A stretch of 64,000 nucleotides of DNA from Couchioplanes caeruleus (GTDB lineage Bacteria > Actinomycetota > Actinomycetes > Mycobacteriales > Micromonosporaceae), in the NCBI RefSeq assembly GCF_023499255.1, contig NZ_CP092183.1, forward strand, positions 5,452,501 to 5,516,500. Reading direction: 5' to 3'. This document shows, piece after piece, positions 41,103 through 50,596 of the stretch. Numbering within the stretch: position 1 is the first letter of the stretch; every line of letters starts with the position of its first letter. The position numbers and the translations under genes were made by a program. The notes beneath the pieces were generated by a model. The model saw only the letters and a program-made list of their open reading frames with translations, was not told the origin of the DNA and did no database searches.

Positions 41103-42539
41103 CTACTCCCCGGTGTAGTGCATGACGTGCTTGATGCGGGTGTAGTCCTCCAGCCCGTACACGGAGAGGTCCTTGCCGTGACCGGAGTGCTTGAACCCGC
41201 CGTGCGGCATCTCCGCGACCAGCGGGATGTGGCAGTTGACCCACACGCAGCCGAAGTCGAGCCGCCGGGTCATCCGCATCGCCCGGCCGTGGTCGCGGGT
41301 CCACACCGAGGACGCGAGGCCGTACTCGACGCCGTTGGCCCACCGCACGGCCTCGTCCTCGTCGGTGAAGCGCTGCACGGTGATCACCGGGCCGAACACC
41401 TCGTCCTGGACGATCTCGTCGTCCTGGCGCAGCCCGGAGACCACGGTCGGGGTGTAGAAGTAGCCGCGCTCGCCCTGCCGCGAGCCGCCGGCCTCGACCG
41501 TGGCGTGGTCCGGCAGCCGGTCCAGGAAGCCGCTGACCCGTTCCAGCTGGCGGGCGTTGTTGAGCGGGCCGTAGAGCACGTCCTCGTCGGAGGGTGCGCC
41601 GGTGCGGGTGCCGCGGGCCTGCTCGGCCAGCGCGGCCACGAAGTCGGTGTAGACGCCGGGCGCGGCCAGCACCCGGGTGGCGGCGGTGCAGTCCTGCCCG
41701 GCGTTGAAGTAGCCGGCCTCGGCGATCGCGGCGGAGGCGGCCGCCACGTCCGCGTCGTCGAAGATCACCACGGGCGCCTTGCCGCCCAGCTCCAGGTGGG
41801 TGCGCTTGAGGTCGGCCGCCGCCGACCCGGCGACCTCCATCCCGGCGCGGACCGACCCGGTGATCGACACCATCTGCGGTACGGGATGCGCGACCAGCGC
41901 ACGGCCGGTGTCGCGGTCGCCGGTGATGACGTTGAAGACGCCCGGTGGCAGGAACTCCGCGGCGATCTCGGCCAGGATGACCGACGTGACCGGGGTGGTG
42001 TCCGAGGGCTTGAGGACCACCGTGTTCCCGGCCGCCAGCGCCGGCGCGATCTTCCAGACCGCCATCATCAGCGGATAGTTCCACGGCGTCACCTGGGCGC
42101 ACACGCCGACGGGCTCACGCCGTACGTAGCTCTCGTAGCCGGACATGTACTGCCCGGCGGACCGGCCCTCCAGCAGCCGCGCCGCACCGGCGAAGAAGCG
42201 GAGCTGGTCGACGGCCGGCGGGAGCTCCTCGCTCCTGGTGAGCCCGATCGGCTTGCCGGTGTTCTGCGACTCGGCGATGACCAGGTCCTCGGCGCGGGCC
42301 TCGACGGCGTCAGCGAAGCGCAGCAGGGCCCGCTGGCGCTCGGCGGGGGTGGTGTCGCGCCAGCCCTCGAACGCCGCCGCGGCGGCGCGCACGGCCCGGT
42401 CGACGTCCTCGGGGCCGGAGACCGGGGCGCTGCCGAACACCTCCCCGGTCGACGGGTCGACGAGGTCGGCGTACCGGCCGTCGGCGGGCGCGGCCGGGGC
42501 CCCGGCGATGACGTTGTGCAACACGGTCTTGGCGGTCAT
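41103..42539 (-). CDS. Aminobutyraldehyde-type aldehyde dehydrogenase, paralogue of 11729
   Basis: 478 residues, same length as the enzyme at 11729-13165 and nearly co-linear with it. Asn154, Glu250 and Cys284 ([10 protein letters not shown]) are conserved. It oxidises an amino aldehyde and is coupled to GabT, so putrescine-derived 4-aminobutyraldehyde to GABA and then to succinate semialdehyde is the natural reading. It may also take succinate semialdehyde, as no dedicated dehydrogenase for that is seen here. ATG at 42539 four bases after GGAGG. Divergent from the GGDEF-EAL gene. Confidence 0.92.
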   Translation of the reverse strand: MTAKTVLHNVIAGAPAAPADGRYADLVDPSTGEVFGSAPVSGPEDVDRAVRAAAAAFEGWRDTTPAERQRALLRFADAVEARAEDLVIAESQNTGKPIGLTRSEELPPAVDQLRFFAGAARLLEGRSAGQYMSGYESYVRREPVGVCAQVTPWNYPLMMAVWKIAPALAAGNTVVLKPSDTTPVTSVILAEIAAEFLPPGVFNVITGDRDTGRALVAHPVPQMVSITGSVRAGMEVAGSAAADLKRTHLELGGKAPVVIFDDADVAAASAAIAEAGYFNAGQDCTAATRVLAAPGVYTDFVAALAEQARGTRTGAPSDEDVLYGPLNNARQLERVSGFLDRLPDHATVEAGGSRQGERGYFYTPTVVSGLRQDDEIVQDEVFGPVITVQRFTDEDEAVRWANGVEYGLASSVWTRDHGRAMRMTRRLDFGCVWVNCHIPLVAEMPHGGFKHSGHGKDLSVYGLEDYTRIKHVMHYTGE

Positions 42540-42681
42540 CCGGCCTCCAGGGTGCGGTATCCCGTTCTGCCGCCCATCCTTTCCACCGATTCCGCAGCTG
42601 GCAAGCCCCTGACCCCGCAACGGTGCCACCGGCTGGGGCTGTTCTCCTTCAGGTGCGCCCGGCCGCGCCGATAGAAGCGCC

Positions 42682-44652
42682 GTGCGGCTAAGGAGCAGAT
42701 CGGGTGCGCAGGGCGGGTCGCGGCTGTTCGTCGCGTACGCCGCCGCCAGCCTGGTGCCCGTCGCGCTGCTCGGCGCCGTGCTCGTCAACGGGTACCGGGA
42801 CGACGCCATCCGGCAGGCCGAGGAACAGGGCCGCGCACAGGCCGTGGTCATCGCCGAGATGGCGGTCGCGCCGGCGCTGGAGGACGCGGACCTGACCGCC
42901 GGGCTGACCACGGCACAGCGTGACCGGCTGCAGTCCGCCACCGATTTCGCGATCTTCCACGGCTCCGTGGTGCGGATGCGCCTGCGCAGCTTCACCGGCC
43001 AGGTCGTGTTCTCCGACGACGGCTCCACCGCCGGGGGCGTACCGGTCTCCGATCCGGCCTTCACGGCCGCCGCGGTCGGCAGCACCGACGTCGCGGTCGT
43101 GCCGGACCCGGAACGGGACCCCGGCGAGGTCATCCGCGTGCTGGAGCCGGTGGTGCCCAGCGCCTCCGGCCGGGCGATCGGCGTGCTGGAGCTGTACCTG
43201 CCGTACGAGACGATCGCCGCGCACCTGCAACGGCAGATGCGGGTGACGTACTGGCGGCTCGGCGCCGGCCTGGTCGGGCTCTACCTGGTGCTCGCGCTGA
43301 TCTCCTGGTCGACGACCCGCTCGCTGCGCCGCTACGCCGCCCGGCAGGAACACGAGGCGCTGCACGACGCGCTCACCGGGCTGCCGAACCGCGCCGCGTT
43401 CCGGCTGCGGGCCCGGGCGGCGCTGGACACCGCGCCGCGCCGGGGCGCCGTCGTGCTCGTCGACCTCAACCACTTCAAGGAAGTGAACGACACGCTCGGC
43501 CACCACGCCGGCGACGAGCTGCTGCGGGTCGTCGCGCGACGGCTGGTCGGCGCGCTGCGTCCCGGGGACACGGTGACCCGGCTCGGCGGCGACGAGTTCG
43601 GCGTGATCCTGCCGGGGCTCGGGCGCGAGGAGGTGGTGGCGCTGCTGGCCGGCGCCCGCGCCCGGCTCACCGAGGAGATCGTCCTCGACGGCATCCCGCT
43701 GACCATCGAGGCCAGCTTCGGCGTGGCCCTCTACCCCGAGCACGGCGCGGGCGTCGAGGAGCTGCTGCAGTCCGCCGACGCCGCCATGTACCAGGGAAAA
43801 CGCGGCACGGTCAACATCGTCGTGTACGCCGGCGGCGGCGTCGCGCACTCCACCCAGTGGCTCGTGGTGCAGGCCGAGCTGCGGCACGCGCTCGAACGCG
43901 ACGAGCTGGTCCTGCACTACCAGCCCAAGATCCGGCTGTCGGACGGGGAGATCTGCGGCGTGGAGGCGCTGGTGCGCTGGCAGCACCCCGTACGCGGGCT
44001 GCTGCCGCCGTCCGAGTTCCTGCCCGCCGCCGAGCAGTCCGGGCTGATCGAGCCGCTGACCGCGTGGGTGCTGAACCGCGCGCTGGCCGACCAGCGGGAC
44101 TGGCTCACCGCCGGGCGGACGTGGCCGGTGGCGGTGAACGTGTCGGCCCGCAACCTCGAGGTGCCCGGCTTCGCCCCGTTCGTGGCCGCGACGGTCGCCG
44201 CCTACGGCGTGCCGGCCGACATGCTCATGCTCGAGGTGACCGAGACCGCGCTGGCCGGCGACGCCGCGACCGCCACCCGGACGGTGATCGACCTGGTCGG
44301 CCTCGGCGCCGGGGTCGCGGTCGACGACTTCGGCGTGGGCTACACGAGCCTGTCGCAGCTGCGCAACGTACCCGTGTCGGAGATCAAGATCGATCAGGTC
44401 TTCGTCCGTGGCATCACGCGCAACCCGCAGAGCGAGGCGATCGTGCGCTCGGTCATCGAGCTCGCGCACGGCCTCGGGTGCTGGGTGACCGCCGAGGGCG
44501 TGGAGAGCGCCGAGGTGCGGGCCTGGCTCGAGGCGGCCGGCTGCGACGCCGTGCAGGGCACGCTGCTGTCCGCCCCGCTGACCTGGACCGACCTCATCGA
44601 GACGACCGCCCCGGCCGGGCACGCGCTGCCGGCCGTCCCGGCGGGCATGTGA
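42682..44652 (+). CDS. Membrane-bound GGDEF-EAL cyclic-di-GMP enzyme
   Basis: 656 residues. Helix 1 at about 14-36 and helix 2 at about 193-211 bracket a 155-residue extracytoplasmic sensor. GGDEF domain about 225-385, with an intact GGDEF at 302-306 and an RPGD inhibitory site (RxxD) five residues before it. EAL domain about 395-640, with EAL (428-430), [28 protein letters not shown] and EGVE, all the metal and catalytic residues. Both cyclase and phosphodiesterase can thus be active. Only 11 bp separate it from the binding lipoprotein gene at 44664, which may feed it a ligand signal. GTG start at 42682; the ribosome binding site is weak. Confidence 0.94.
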   Translation: MRLRSRSGAQGGSRLFVAYAAASLVPVALLGAVLVNGYRDDAIRQAEEQGRAQAVVIAEMAVAPALEDADLTAGLTTAQRDRLQSATDFAIFHGSVVRMRLRSFTGQVVFSDDGSTAGGVPVSDPAFTAAAVGSTDVAVVPDPERDPGEVIRVLEPVVPSASGRAIGVLELYLPYETIAAHLQRQMRVTYWRLGAGLVGLYLVLALISWSTTRSLRRYAARQEHEALHDALTGLPNRAAFRLRARAALDTAPRRGAVVLVDLNHFKEVNDTLGHHAGDELLRVVARRLVGALRPGDTVTRLGGDEFGVILPGLGREEVVALLAGARARLTEEIVLDGIPLTIEASFGVALYPEHGAGVEELLQSADAAMYQGKRGTVNIVVYAGGGVAHSTQWLVVQAELRHALERDELVLHYQPKIRLSDGEICGVEALVRWQHPVRGLLPPSEFLPAAEQSGLIEPLTAWVLNRALADQRDWLTAGRTWPVAVNVSARNLEVPGFAPFVAATVAAYGVPADMLMLEVTETALAGDAATATRTVIDLVGLGAGVAVDDFGVGYTSLSQLRNVPVSEIKIDQVFVRGITRNPQSEAIVRSVIELAHGLGCWVTAEGVESAEVRAWLEAAGCDAVQGTLLSAPLTWTDLIETTAPAGHALPAVPAGM

Positions 44653-44663
44653 AAGGGGCACCC

Positions 44664-45566
44664 ATGACGGCATTCCGGACGGCTCTCGCGACGACCGCGG
44701 TGCTGCTCGTCGTCGCCACGACCGGCTGCGCGGGCGTGAAGGGCGAGGCCGGCGCCGGTACGGCCGGTGACGTCGCCTTCGACCAGGGGCTGCACGACGC
44801 GCTCCCGCAGGAGGTCCGCGACCGGGGCACGATCCGGCTCGCCACCGACCCCAGCTACCCGCCCATGGAGTCGTACGGCACCGACGGGCGCAGCATCATC
44901 GGCTTCGAACCGGACCTCGCGGCCGCCCTCGGCGCGGTGCTCGGCATCAAGGTCGAGATGGTCGCCGCCGACTTCGACTCGTCGCTGGACGAGACGGCCG
45001 CCGGCACGTACGACGGGGTGCTGTCGGCGATGACCGACACCGCCGACCGGGAGAAGGTCACCGACTTCGTGAACTACTTCGCCGCCGGTACGTCCATCGT
45101 CGTGCAGCGGGGCAACGCGCACGGCGTCACCGACCTCAAGGACCTGTGCGGCCGGGTCGTGGCGGTGGAGAAGGGTACGGTCCAGGTCGACCTGCTGGAA
45201 CGGTCGAAGCGGGGCTGCGGCACCGAGCCGATGACGGTACGCACGTACAAGACGAACTCCGACGCGCTGCTGCAGCTGCGGACCGGACGGGCGGTGGCCG
45301 TGCTGAGCGACTACCCGACCGCCGCGCACCTGACCACCGACCAGCGCACCCGCTCGCACTTCCAGCTCGCCTCGACCGTGCAGTACGAGCCCGGCCTGTA
45401 CGGCCTCGCCGTGGCCCGGGACGACACGGCGCTGCGGGACACGCTGCGCGACGCCCTGGACCGGCTGATCCGCTCCGGCGCGTACGCCGAACTGCTGGAA
45501 CGCTGGGGCCTGTCCAGCGGCGCGGTGAAGGCATCGTCCATCAACGCGGGCGCGGGCGAGGACTAG
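44664..45566 (+). CDS. Family-3 solute-binding lipoprotein (amino-acid type)
   Basis: 300 residues. Lipoprotein signal ending in TTGC. 'GTIRLATDPSYPPMESYGTD' and IGFEPDLAAALGAVLG open the first lobe, YDGVLSAMTDTADREKVTDF follows; DLCGRVVAVEKGTVQ and 'LLQLRTGRAVAVLSDYPTA' form lobe two. The family binds amino acids or other small zwitterions. No permease or ATPase is near; the gene directly follows the GGDEF-EAL gene. An orphan binding protein there is a plausible ligand-delivery partner for the sensor (inference). AAGGGG precedes the ATG at 44664. Confidence 0.9.
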   Translation: MTAFRTALATTAVLLVVATTGCAGVKGEAGAGTAGDVAFDQGLHDALPQEVRDRGTIRLATDPSYPPMESYGTDGRSIIGFEPDLAAALGAVLGIKVEMVAADFDSSLDETAAGTYDGVLSAMTDTADREKVTDFVNYFAAGTSIVVQRGNAHGVTDLKDLCGRVVAVEKGTVQVDLLERSKRGCGTEPMTVRTYKTNSDALLQLRTGRAVAVLSDYPTAAHLTTDQRTRSHFQLASTVQYEPGLYGLAVARDDTALRDTLRDALDRLIRSGAYAELLERWGLSSGAVKASSINAGAGED

Positions 45567-45575
45567 AATCGCCGG

Positions 45576-46601
45576 GTGTCGGTGCCTCTGCTGCTCGTCC
45601 TGGACGGCAACAGCCTGCTGCACCGCGCGTACCACGCCGGTGCGGCGGACGGCTTTCTGGACGCGGACGGCCGTCCGGTGTGGGCGTTGCGCGGGCTCGT
45701 CGGGTTCATCGCGCGGGCGGCGGCGTACCTGCGGCCGGACGCCCTGGTCGTCGGCTTCGACTGTCCGAATGACTCAGCGCGCCGGAACGACTACGACGGG
45801 TACAAGGCGCACCGGCCACCGAAGGCTGCGGACCTCGCCGAGCAGATCGCTGCGGCGCCGGAGCTGCTGACGGCCGCCGGGGTCCGCACGGTGGTGCCGC
45901 CGGCGTACGAGGCCGACGACGTGCTCGCCAGCTCGGCGGCCCACGCCCGGCGGCACGGGTGGCGCTCGGTGCTGATGACCAGCGACCGGGACGCGTTCGC
46001 GCTGATCGACGAGAGCACCTCGGTGCTGCGCGTACGCAACGGCGGCTTCGACGAGGCGGTGCTGGTCGACGCGGCCGGGCTGCCCGAGCTGTGCGGCGTC
46101 GAGCCGTGGCAGTACAGGGACTTCGCGGCGTTGCGCGGCGACCCGTCGGACAACCTGCCGGGCGTCCGGGGCTTCGGCTCGGCCACCGCCGCCCGGCTGC
46201 TGGCGGCGTTCGGCTCGGTGGACTCGGCGTGGGCCGCCCTGGACGCGGGCGAGCTGCACCTGGTGCGGGAGGCGGTCGGCGACAAGGCCGCGGCCCAGCT
46301 GGCGGCCGACGGCGTACGCGAAGCAGTCGAGCGCAACCGGCGGCTCATGCGCATGCGCACCGACCTGGACCTGCCCGAGCTGGACGCGCTCCGGCTGCCG
46401 CTGAGCATGGCGGTGTTCCGCCGCGCCCTGCGCGAGCGGGGCATCAACCTCGGGCCGTCGCTGTGGGCGCTGACCGGCGGGGTGCCACCGCAGCGCGAGC
46501 CGCTCGACGAGGACCCGATCCCGCAGCTGCGGCCCTGGGTGATCCGGCGCGGCATGAGCGGACGCCGGGACCCGACCCCCGGGCAGCTCTCGCTCTTCTA
46601 G
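45576..46601 (+). CDS. Stand-alone 5'-3' exonuclease with C-terminal clamp-binding motif
   Basis: 341 residues, FEN-like nuclease without polymerase domain. Metal-binding acids: LVLDGNSLLHRAY (N-terminal Asp), VVGFDCPNDSARR, YEADDVLASSA, LMTSDRDAFALID and the helix-3-turn-helix region ALRGDPSDNLPGVRGFGSAT. It removes 5' flaps or RNA primers. The very last residues, PGQLSLF, match the bacterial sliding-clamp pentapeptide QL(S/D)LF, so it is probably tethered to the beta clamp. GTG at 45576, nine bases after the lipoprotein stop. Confidence 0.9.
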   Translation: MSVPLLLVLDGNSLLHRAYHAGAADGFLDADGRPVWALRGLVGFIARAAAYLRPDALVVGFDCPNDSARRNDYDGYKAHRPPKAADLAEQIAAAPELLTAAGVRTVVPPAYEADDVLASSAAHARRHGWRSVLMTSDRDAFALIDESTSVLRVRNGGFDEAVLVDAAGLPELCGVEPWQYRDFAALRGDPSDNLPGVRGFGSATAARLLAAFGSVDSAWAALDAGELHLVREAVGDKAAAQLAADGVREAVERNRRLMRMRTDLDLPELDALRLPLSMAVFRRALRERGINLGPSLWALTGGVPPQREPLDEDPIPQLRPWVIRRGMSGRRDPTPGQLSLF

Positions 46602-46611
46602 ACCGCGGGTG

Positions 46612-48246
46612 CTATCCCGCGAGGACGTGCGCCTCCGTGCGGCCGCTCGCCGTCCCGGACTTCTGCATGACCACCAGGTCGAGTTTGCCGTCGCCGTTCC
46701 AGTCCGCCAGGGAGAACCCGTAGCGCGCGTCGGTCGGCCCCAGCGAGGTCGTGGCCTTCACCAGCACCCGCCGGAAGGTGGCCGCACCGTCCAGGACGCG
46801 TACCTCGGTCTTCTTGCTCGCCGTGCCGGACTTCTGCACCACCACCAGGTCGGGCCGGCCGTCGCCGTTCCAGTCCGCGAGGGACATGTCGTGACGGGCG
46901 TCCGCCGCGCCGACGGCGGTGGCCGCCTCCTCCAGGTAGCGCTGGAACTGCGACGCGCCGTCGAGGATCCGCGCCTCGGTCCGCCCGCTCGGCGTGCCCG
47001 ACTTCTGCACGACCACCAGATCGAGGCGGCCGTCGCGGTTCCAGTCCGTCACGGCGAAGGCGTGGCGCTCGTCCGTCGGCCCGAGCACGGTCGTCGTCTC
47101 CAGCAGATAGCGCTGGAACGCCGACGCGCCGTCGACCACCCGCAGCTCCGTCCGGCCGCTCGCGGTCCCGGACCGCTGAACGACGACGAGGTCGAGCTTG
47201 CCGTCACCGTTCCAGTCGGCCAGGGAGAAGGTGTGGCGTTCGTCCGTCGGGCCGAGGACGGTGCCGGTGTGCAGCAGCAGGTACTGGAAGCTCGACGCCC
47301 CCTTGGGCAGGGTCGACGTGCCGTCGAGGATGAACAGCTCGGTCCTGCCGCTGCCGGTGCCCGTGCGCTGCACCACCACCAGGTCGGGGCGGCGGTCGCC
47401 GTTCCAGTCGGCGGTCGACATGTCGTAGCGGGCGTCGGTCCAGCCCTGGCTGGTCGCGGCCACCGCCAGGTCACGCCGGAAGGGCCCGGCCGGCTTCTTC
47501 GCCGCGGCCGGCCGGATCGCCGCGCTCTGCTCCGCCGGGGCCGCTGCCGCGCTGCCCGGCCACAGCGCCGCCACGATCAGCTGCGCGTCGTGGGCCTCGG
47601 GCGCGTACGCCAGCGGGAACCGGGACCCCTGCACGCGCTGGCAGATCTGCCCGATGTCGCCGGTCAGCCAGCGTCCTCCGGGGTGCTTGCGGATCATCGC
47701 GTTGAGGAACGCCTGGGTGGCGTAGCGGGGGTCGAGCAGCTGACCGGGACTGCCCCAGCCCTGCGACGGGCGCTGCTGGAAGAGCCCCAGGCTGTCGTGG
47801 TCGACGGCGACGCTGTAGTTGTGCAGGGTGCTCTCGGCGATCGCGGCGGTCACGGCGATCTCCGCGGCGCGCTGGTTCAGGCCGCGGGCCCGGACGTTGC
47901 TCACGACGGCGCGGGCGCAGGAGATGGTGTAGCCGGTCACGGCGGATCCCATCCGCGGACCGTTCATCGCGGCCCTCAGCCGGTCGGCGATCACCCTGTC
48001 CGCAGAGGACACGCCGGCCGGCTCGCACGGGGCGGACGGAGTCGCGGCCGCGGCCATCGCCGGCACGGCGGACGTCGGCGCGGCGGCGGCCATCGCCGGC
48101 GCAGTGGACGTCTCCGCCGCGGCGGCCATCGCCGCTACGGCGGCGCTTGTGGGGACGGCGGCGTGGGCGGCCGTGGGCGCGATCAGCGAACCGGCGGCGA
48201 GCGCGGCGGCCACGACGGCCCGGGCTCGCACCGCATCACCTACCAC
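46612..48246 (-). CDS. Secreted FG-GAP/VCBS-repeat protein with N-terminal lysozyme-like region
   Basis: 544 residues. Signal peptide, then an Ala-rich low-complexity stretch with repeated AMAAAA blocks. Residues about 80-220 carry 'RGLNQRAAEIAVTAAIAEST', 'DSLGLFQQRPSQGWG' and LDPRYATQAFLNAM, a pattern of secreted transglycosylase-like domains. The C-terminus has five repeats of about 58 residues, each with an 'ADWNGDGKLDLVVVQ' calcium-binding motif, typical of a beta propeller. It is probably exported to bind or act on cell wall. GTG at 48246 seven bases after GGGGGG. Confidence 0.82.
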   Translation of the reverse strand: MVGDAVRARAVVAAALAAGSLIAPTAAHAAVPTSAAVAAMAAAAETSTAPAMAAAAPTSAVPAMAAAATPSAPCEPAGVSSADRVIADRLRAAMNGPRMGSAVTGYTISCARAVVSNVRARGLNQRAAEIAVTAAIAESTLHNYSVAVDHDSLGLFQQRPSQGWGSPGQLLDPRYATQAFLNAMIRKHPGGRWLTGDIGQICQRVQGSRFPLAYAPEAHDAQLIVAALWPGSAAAAPAEQSAAIRPAAAKKPAGPFRRDLAVAATSQGWTDARYDMSTADWNGDRRPDLVVVQRTGTGSGRTELFILDGTSTLPKGASSFQYLLLHTGTVLGPTDERHTFSLADWNGDGKLDLVVVQRSGTASGRTELRVVDGASAFQRYLLETTTVLGPTDERHAFAVTDWNRDGRLDLVVVQKSGTPSGRTEARILDGASQFQRYLEEAATAVGAADARHDMSLADWNGDGRPDLVVVQKSGTASKKTEVRVLDGAATFRRVLVKATTSLGPTDARYGFSLADWNGDGKLDLVVMQKSGTASGRTEAHVLAG

Positions 48247-48418
48247 TGTGGATCCCCCCGGCGCCGGTTGCGTTCCCGCCACAAACCTGCCATATGCCGG
48301 GCCCGTCCGGAAGCGGGGTCCGGCTGAGAGCCTGCTGAAAGCGGCAGATGCCCCGCCGGTCCGGAGTGGCCCAGCGTCGACGCCGGGGTGCCGGTGCGTC
48401 CGGCGCCCCCGGCCGCCG

Positions 48419-50551
48419 TCACTGCTGCTGCGGGTCCAGGTGCACCCGGCGCAGGAGTTGCGCGTTGAGCGCCACCACGATCGTCGACGCCGACATGAGC
48501 ACCGCGCCGACCGCCGGGCTCAGCGTGATGCCGGCCCAGGCCAGCGCGCCCGCGGCGAGCGGGATCGCCAGCACGTTGTAGCCGGCCGCCCAGGCGAGGT
48601 TCTGGACCATCTTGCGGTACGACGCCTTCGACAGGCGGATCACGCTCGTGACGCCACGCGGGTCCGAGGACGCCAGCACGACGCCCGCCGACTCGATCGC
48701 CACGTCGGTGCCGGCGCCGATGGCCAGGCCCACGTCCGCGCGGGCCAGCGCCGGGGCGTCGTTGACCCCGTCGCCGACCATGGCCACGGTCAGGCCCCGC
48801 GCCTGCAGGTCGGCGACCGCCTTGTCCTTGTCGGCCGGCAGCACCTCCGCGAAGACCTCGTCCACGCCCGGGCGGAACCCCAGGTCCGCGGCGACGGCCT
48901 CGGCGACCGGCCGGGCGTCACCGGTGATCATCACGATCTTGCCGACGCCGTGCCGGCGCAGCTGCTCGATCGCCTGCCGGGCCTCGGGCCGCACCTCGTC
49001 CTCGAGCGCGAACGCACCGATCACCTCCGGTGCGCCCGTGCCGGGCAGCCGTACCAGGTGCAGCACGGCGGCGCCCCGGGACGACCACTGCCGGGTGGCC
49101 GGCTCGAGGGTGTCCGGCACGCTCGTGTCCAGCTCACGCAGCAGCGCCGGGCCGCCCATCGCGTACGCCGTACCGTCGACGACCGCCTGGACTCCCCGGC
49201 CGGTCAGCGACCGGAAGTCCGTGGCCGCCGCCCGCAGGCCGCGGTCGCGAGCGACCGCGGTGAGGGCGCGGGCGAGCGGGTGTTCGCTGTCGGCCTCCAC
49301 CGCGCCGGCGATGCGCAGCACCTCGTCCTCGGTCGCGCCGGTCGAGGCCGCCACACCGGTCACCGTGTGCGCGCCCTTGGTAAGGGTGCCGGTCTTGTCG
49401 AAGAGCACCGCGTCGACCGTCCGCATGCGCTCCAGGGCGAGGCGGTCCTTGACGAGGATGCCGGCCTTCGCCGACAGCGCCGTGGACAGCGCGATCACCA
49501 GCGGAATGGCCAGGCCGAGCGCGTGCGGGCAGGCGATGACCAGGACCGTCACGGTACGCACGACTGACTGATCGACGTCGCCGAGCGCCCACCACACGGC
49601 GAACGTGACGAGCGCCGCGGCCGTCGCGATGAAGAACAGCATGGCGGCGAAGCGGTCCGCGAGGACCTGCGCGCGGCCGCTGGAGGCCTGCGCCTGCGCG
49701 ACGAGCCGGCCGATCCCGGCCAGGGCGGTGTCCTCGCCGATCGCGTCCACCCGGACGCGCAACGCCGAGTCGGTGGCGACCGTGCCGGCGACGACGCGCT
49801 CCCCCACCGTGCGGGCGACCGGGCGGGACTCGCCCGTGATCATCGACTCGTCGAGCTCGGCGGCGCCCTCGACGATGCGGCCGTCGGCGGGAACGCGCCC
49901 GCCGGAACGCACCAGCACGACATCGCCCACGCTCAGGCCGGCGACCGGCACCCGCTCGACCTCGCCGTCGCCGGTGACGCGCTCGGCGTCGTCGGGCAGC
50001 AGCGCGGCCAGCGCCGCGAGCGCCCCCTGGGCCTGCCCGATCGCCTTCATCTCCTGCCAGTGGCCCAGCAGCATGATGGTGACCAGCGCGGCCAGCTCCC
50101 ACCAGAAGTCGAGGTCGAAGGCGCCGAGGCTGGTCGCCAGCGACGCCACGTAGGCGACCGTGATCGCCATCGAGATCAGCAGCATCATGCCCGGCGCCCG
50201 GTCCCGGACCTCGCTGACGCCGCCGGCCAGGAACGGCCACCCGCCGTAGCCGAAGACGAAGGTGCCCAGTACGGGGCCGACCAGGCTCTGGCCGGGAAAG
50301 TCGATCGAATAGCCGAACCAGTCCATCACCATGTGGCTGGTGACCACGATCGGCACGGTCAGCACGAGGCTCAGCCAGAACTTGCGCCGGAACATCCCGG
50401 GGTCGTGGCCGGCGTGCTTGTCATGACCGCCGTGGCCGTGCTGCATGTGCCCGTGTCCTGCGGCGGCGCCGCCGTGGTCGTCGTGGGCGGCCGGGTGGTG
50501 GGGGTGCTCCGCGGTCCGCAGACCGCTCGGGTTGTCGTCGCTGGGTGCCAT
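48419..50551 (-). CDS. CopB-type copper-translocating P-type ATPase
   Basis: 710 residues. N-terminal His-rich segment (HMQHGHGGHDKHAGHD). Membrane motif ACPHALG (CPH rather than CPC) marks the CopB subgroup; TGES actuator; phosphorylation site DKTGTLTKG; SEHPLA nucleotide site; GDGVNDAPALA hinge. CPH enzymes export Cu(I)/Cu(II) or Ag. Start ATG 50551 is nine bases from GAGGAGG; an in-frame GTG at 50569 overlaps that site. Preceded at 50578-50596 by a CsoR-type box, so induced by copper. Confidence 0.93.
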   Translation of the reverse strand: MAPSDDNPSGLRTAEHPHHPAAHDDHGGAAAGHGHMQHGHGGHDKHAGHDPGMFRRKFWLSLVLTVPIVVTSHMVMDWFGYSIDFPGQSLVGPVLGTFVFGYGGWPFLAGGVSEVRDRAPGMMLLISMAITVAYVASLATSLGAFDLDFWWELAALVTIMLLGHWQEMKAIGQAQGALAALAALLPDDAERVTGDGEVERVPVAGLSVGDVVLVRSGGRVPADGRIVEGAAELDESMITGESRPVARTVGERVVAGTVATDSALRVRVDAIGEDTALAGIGRLVAQAQASSGRAQVLADRFAAMLFFIATAAALVTFAVWWALGDVDQSVVRTVTVLVIACPHALGLAIPLVIALSTALSAKAGILVKDRLALERMRTVDAVLFDKTGTLTKGAHTVTGVAASTGATEDEVLRIAGAVEADSEHPLARALTAVARDRGLRAAATDFRSLTGRGVQAVVDGTAYAMGGPALLRELDTSVPDTLEPATRQWSSRGAAVLHLVRLPGTGAPEVIGAFALEDEVRPEARQAIEQLRRHGVGKIVMITGDARPVAEAVAADLGFRPGVDEVFAEVLPADKDKAVADLQARGLTVAMVGDGVNDAPALARADVGLAIGAGTDVAIESAGVVLASSDPRGVTSVIRLSKASYRKMVQNLAWAAGYNVLAIPLAAGALAWAGITLSPAVGAVLMSASTIVVALNAQLLRRVHLDPQQQ

Positions 50552-50577
50552 TGCCCATCGCCTCCTCACCGCAAGAC

Positions 50578-50596
50578 TATACCCCTAGGGGGTATT
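50578..50596. promoter_or_regulatory. CsoR-like copper operator
   Basis: TATACCCCTAGGGGGTATT is a near-palindrome with the runs CCCC-TA-GGGGG flanked by ATA/TAT, the shape of CsoR/RcnR boxes. It lies 27 bp upstream of the CopB-type ATPase start and overlaps the last codons of the SDR gene that reads in the same direction. No csoR gene is in the window. Confidence 0.75.

Noticed and set aside
41103..43133. Longer start for the second aldehyde dehydrogenase reaching into the GGDEF-EAL gene
   Set aside because: The extra residues are antisense to the sensor gene and Arg/Ser-rich; ATG 42539 with GGAGG fits the family N-terminus and the length of the paralogue.
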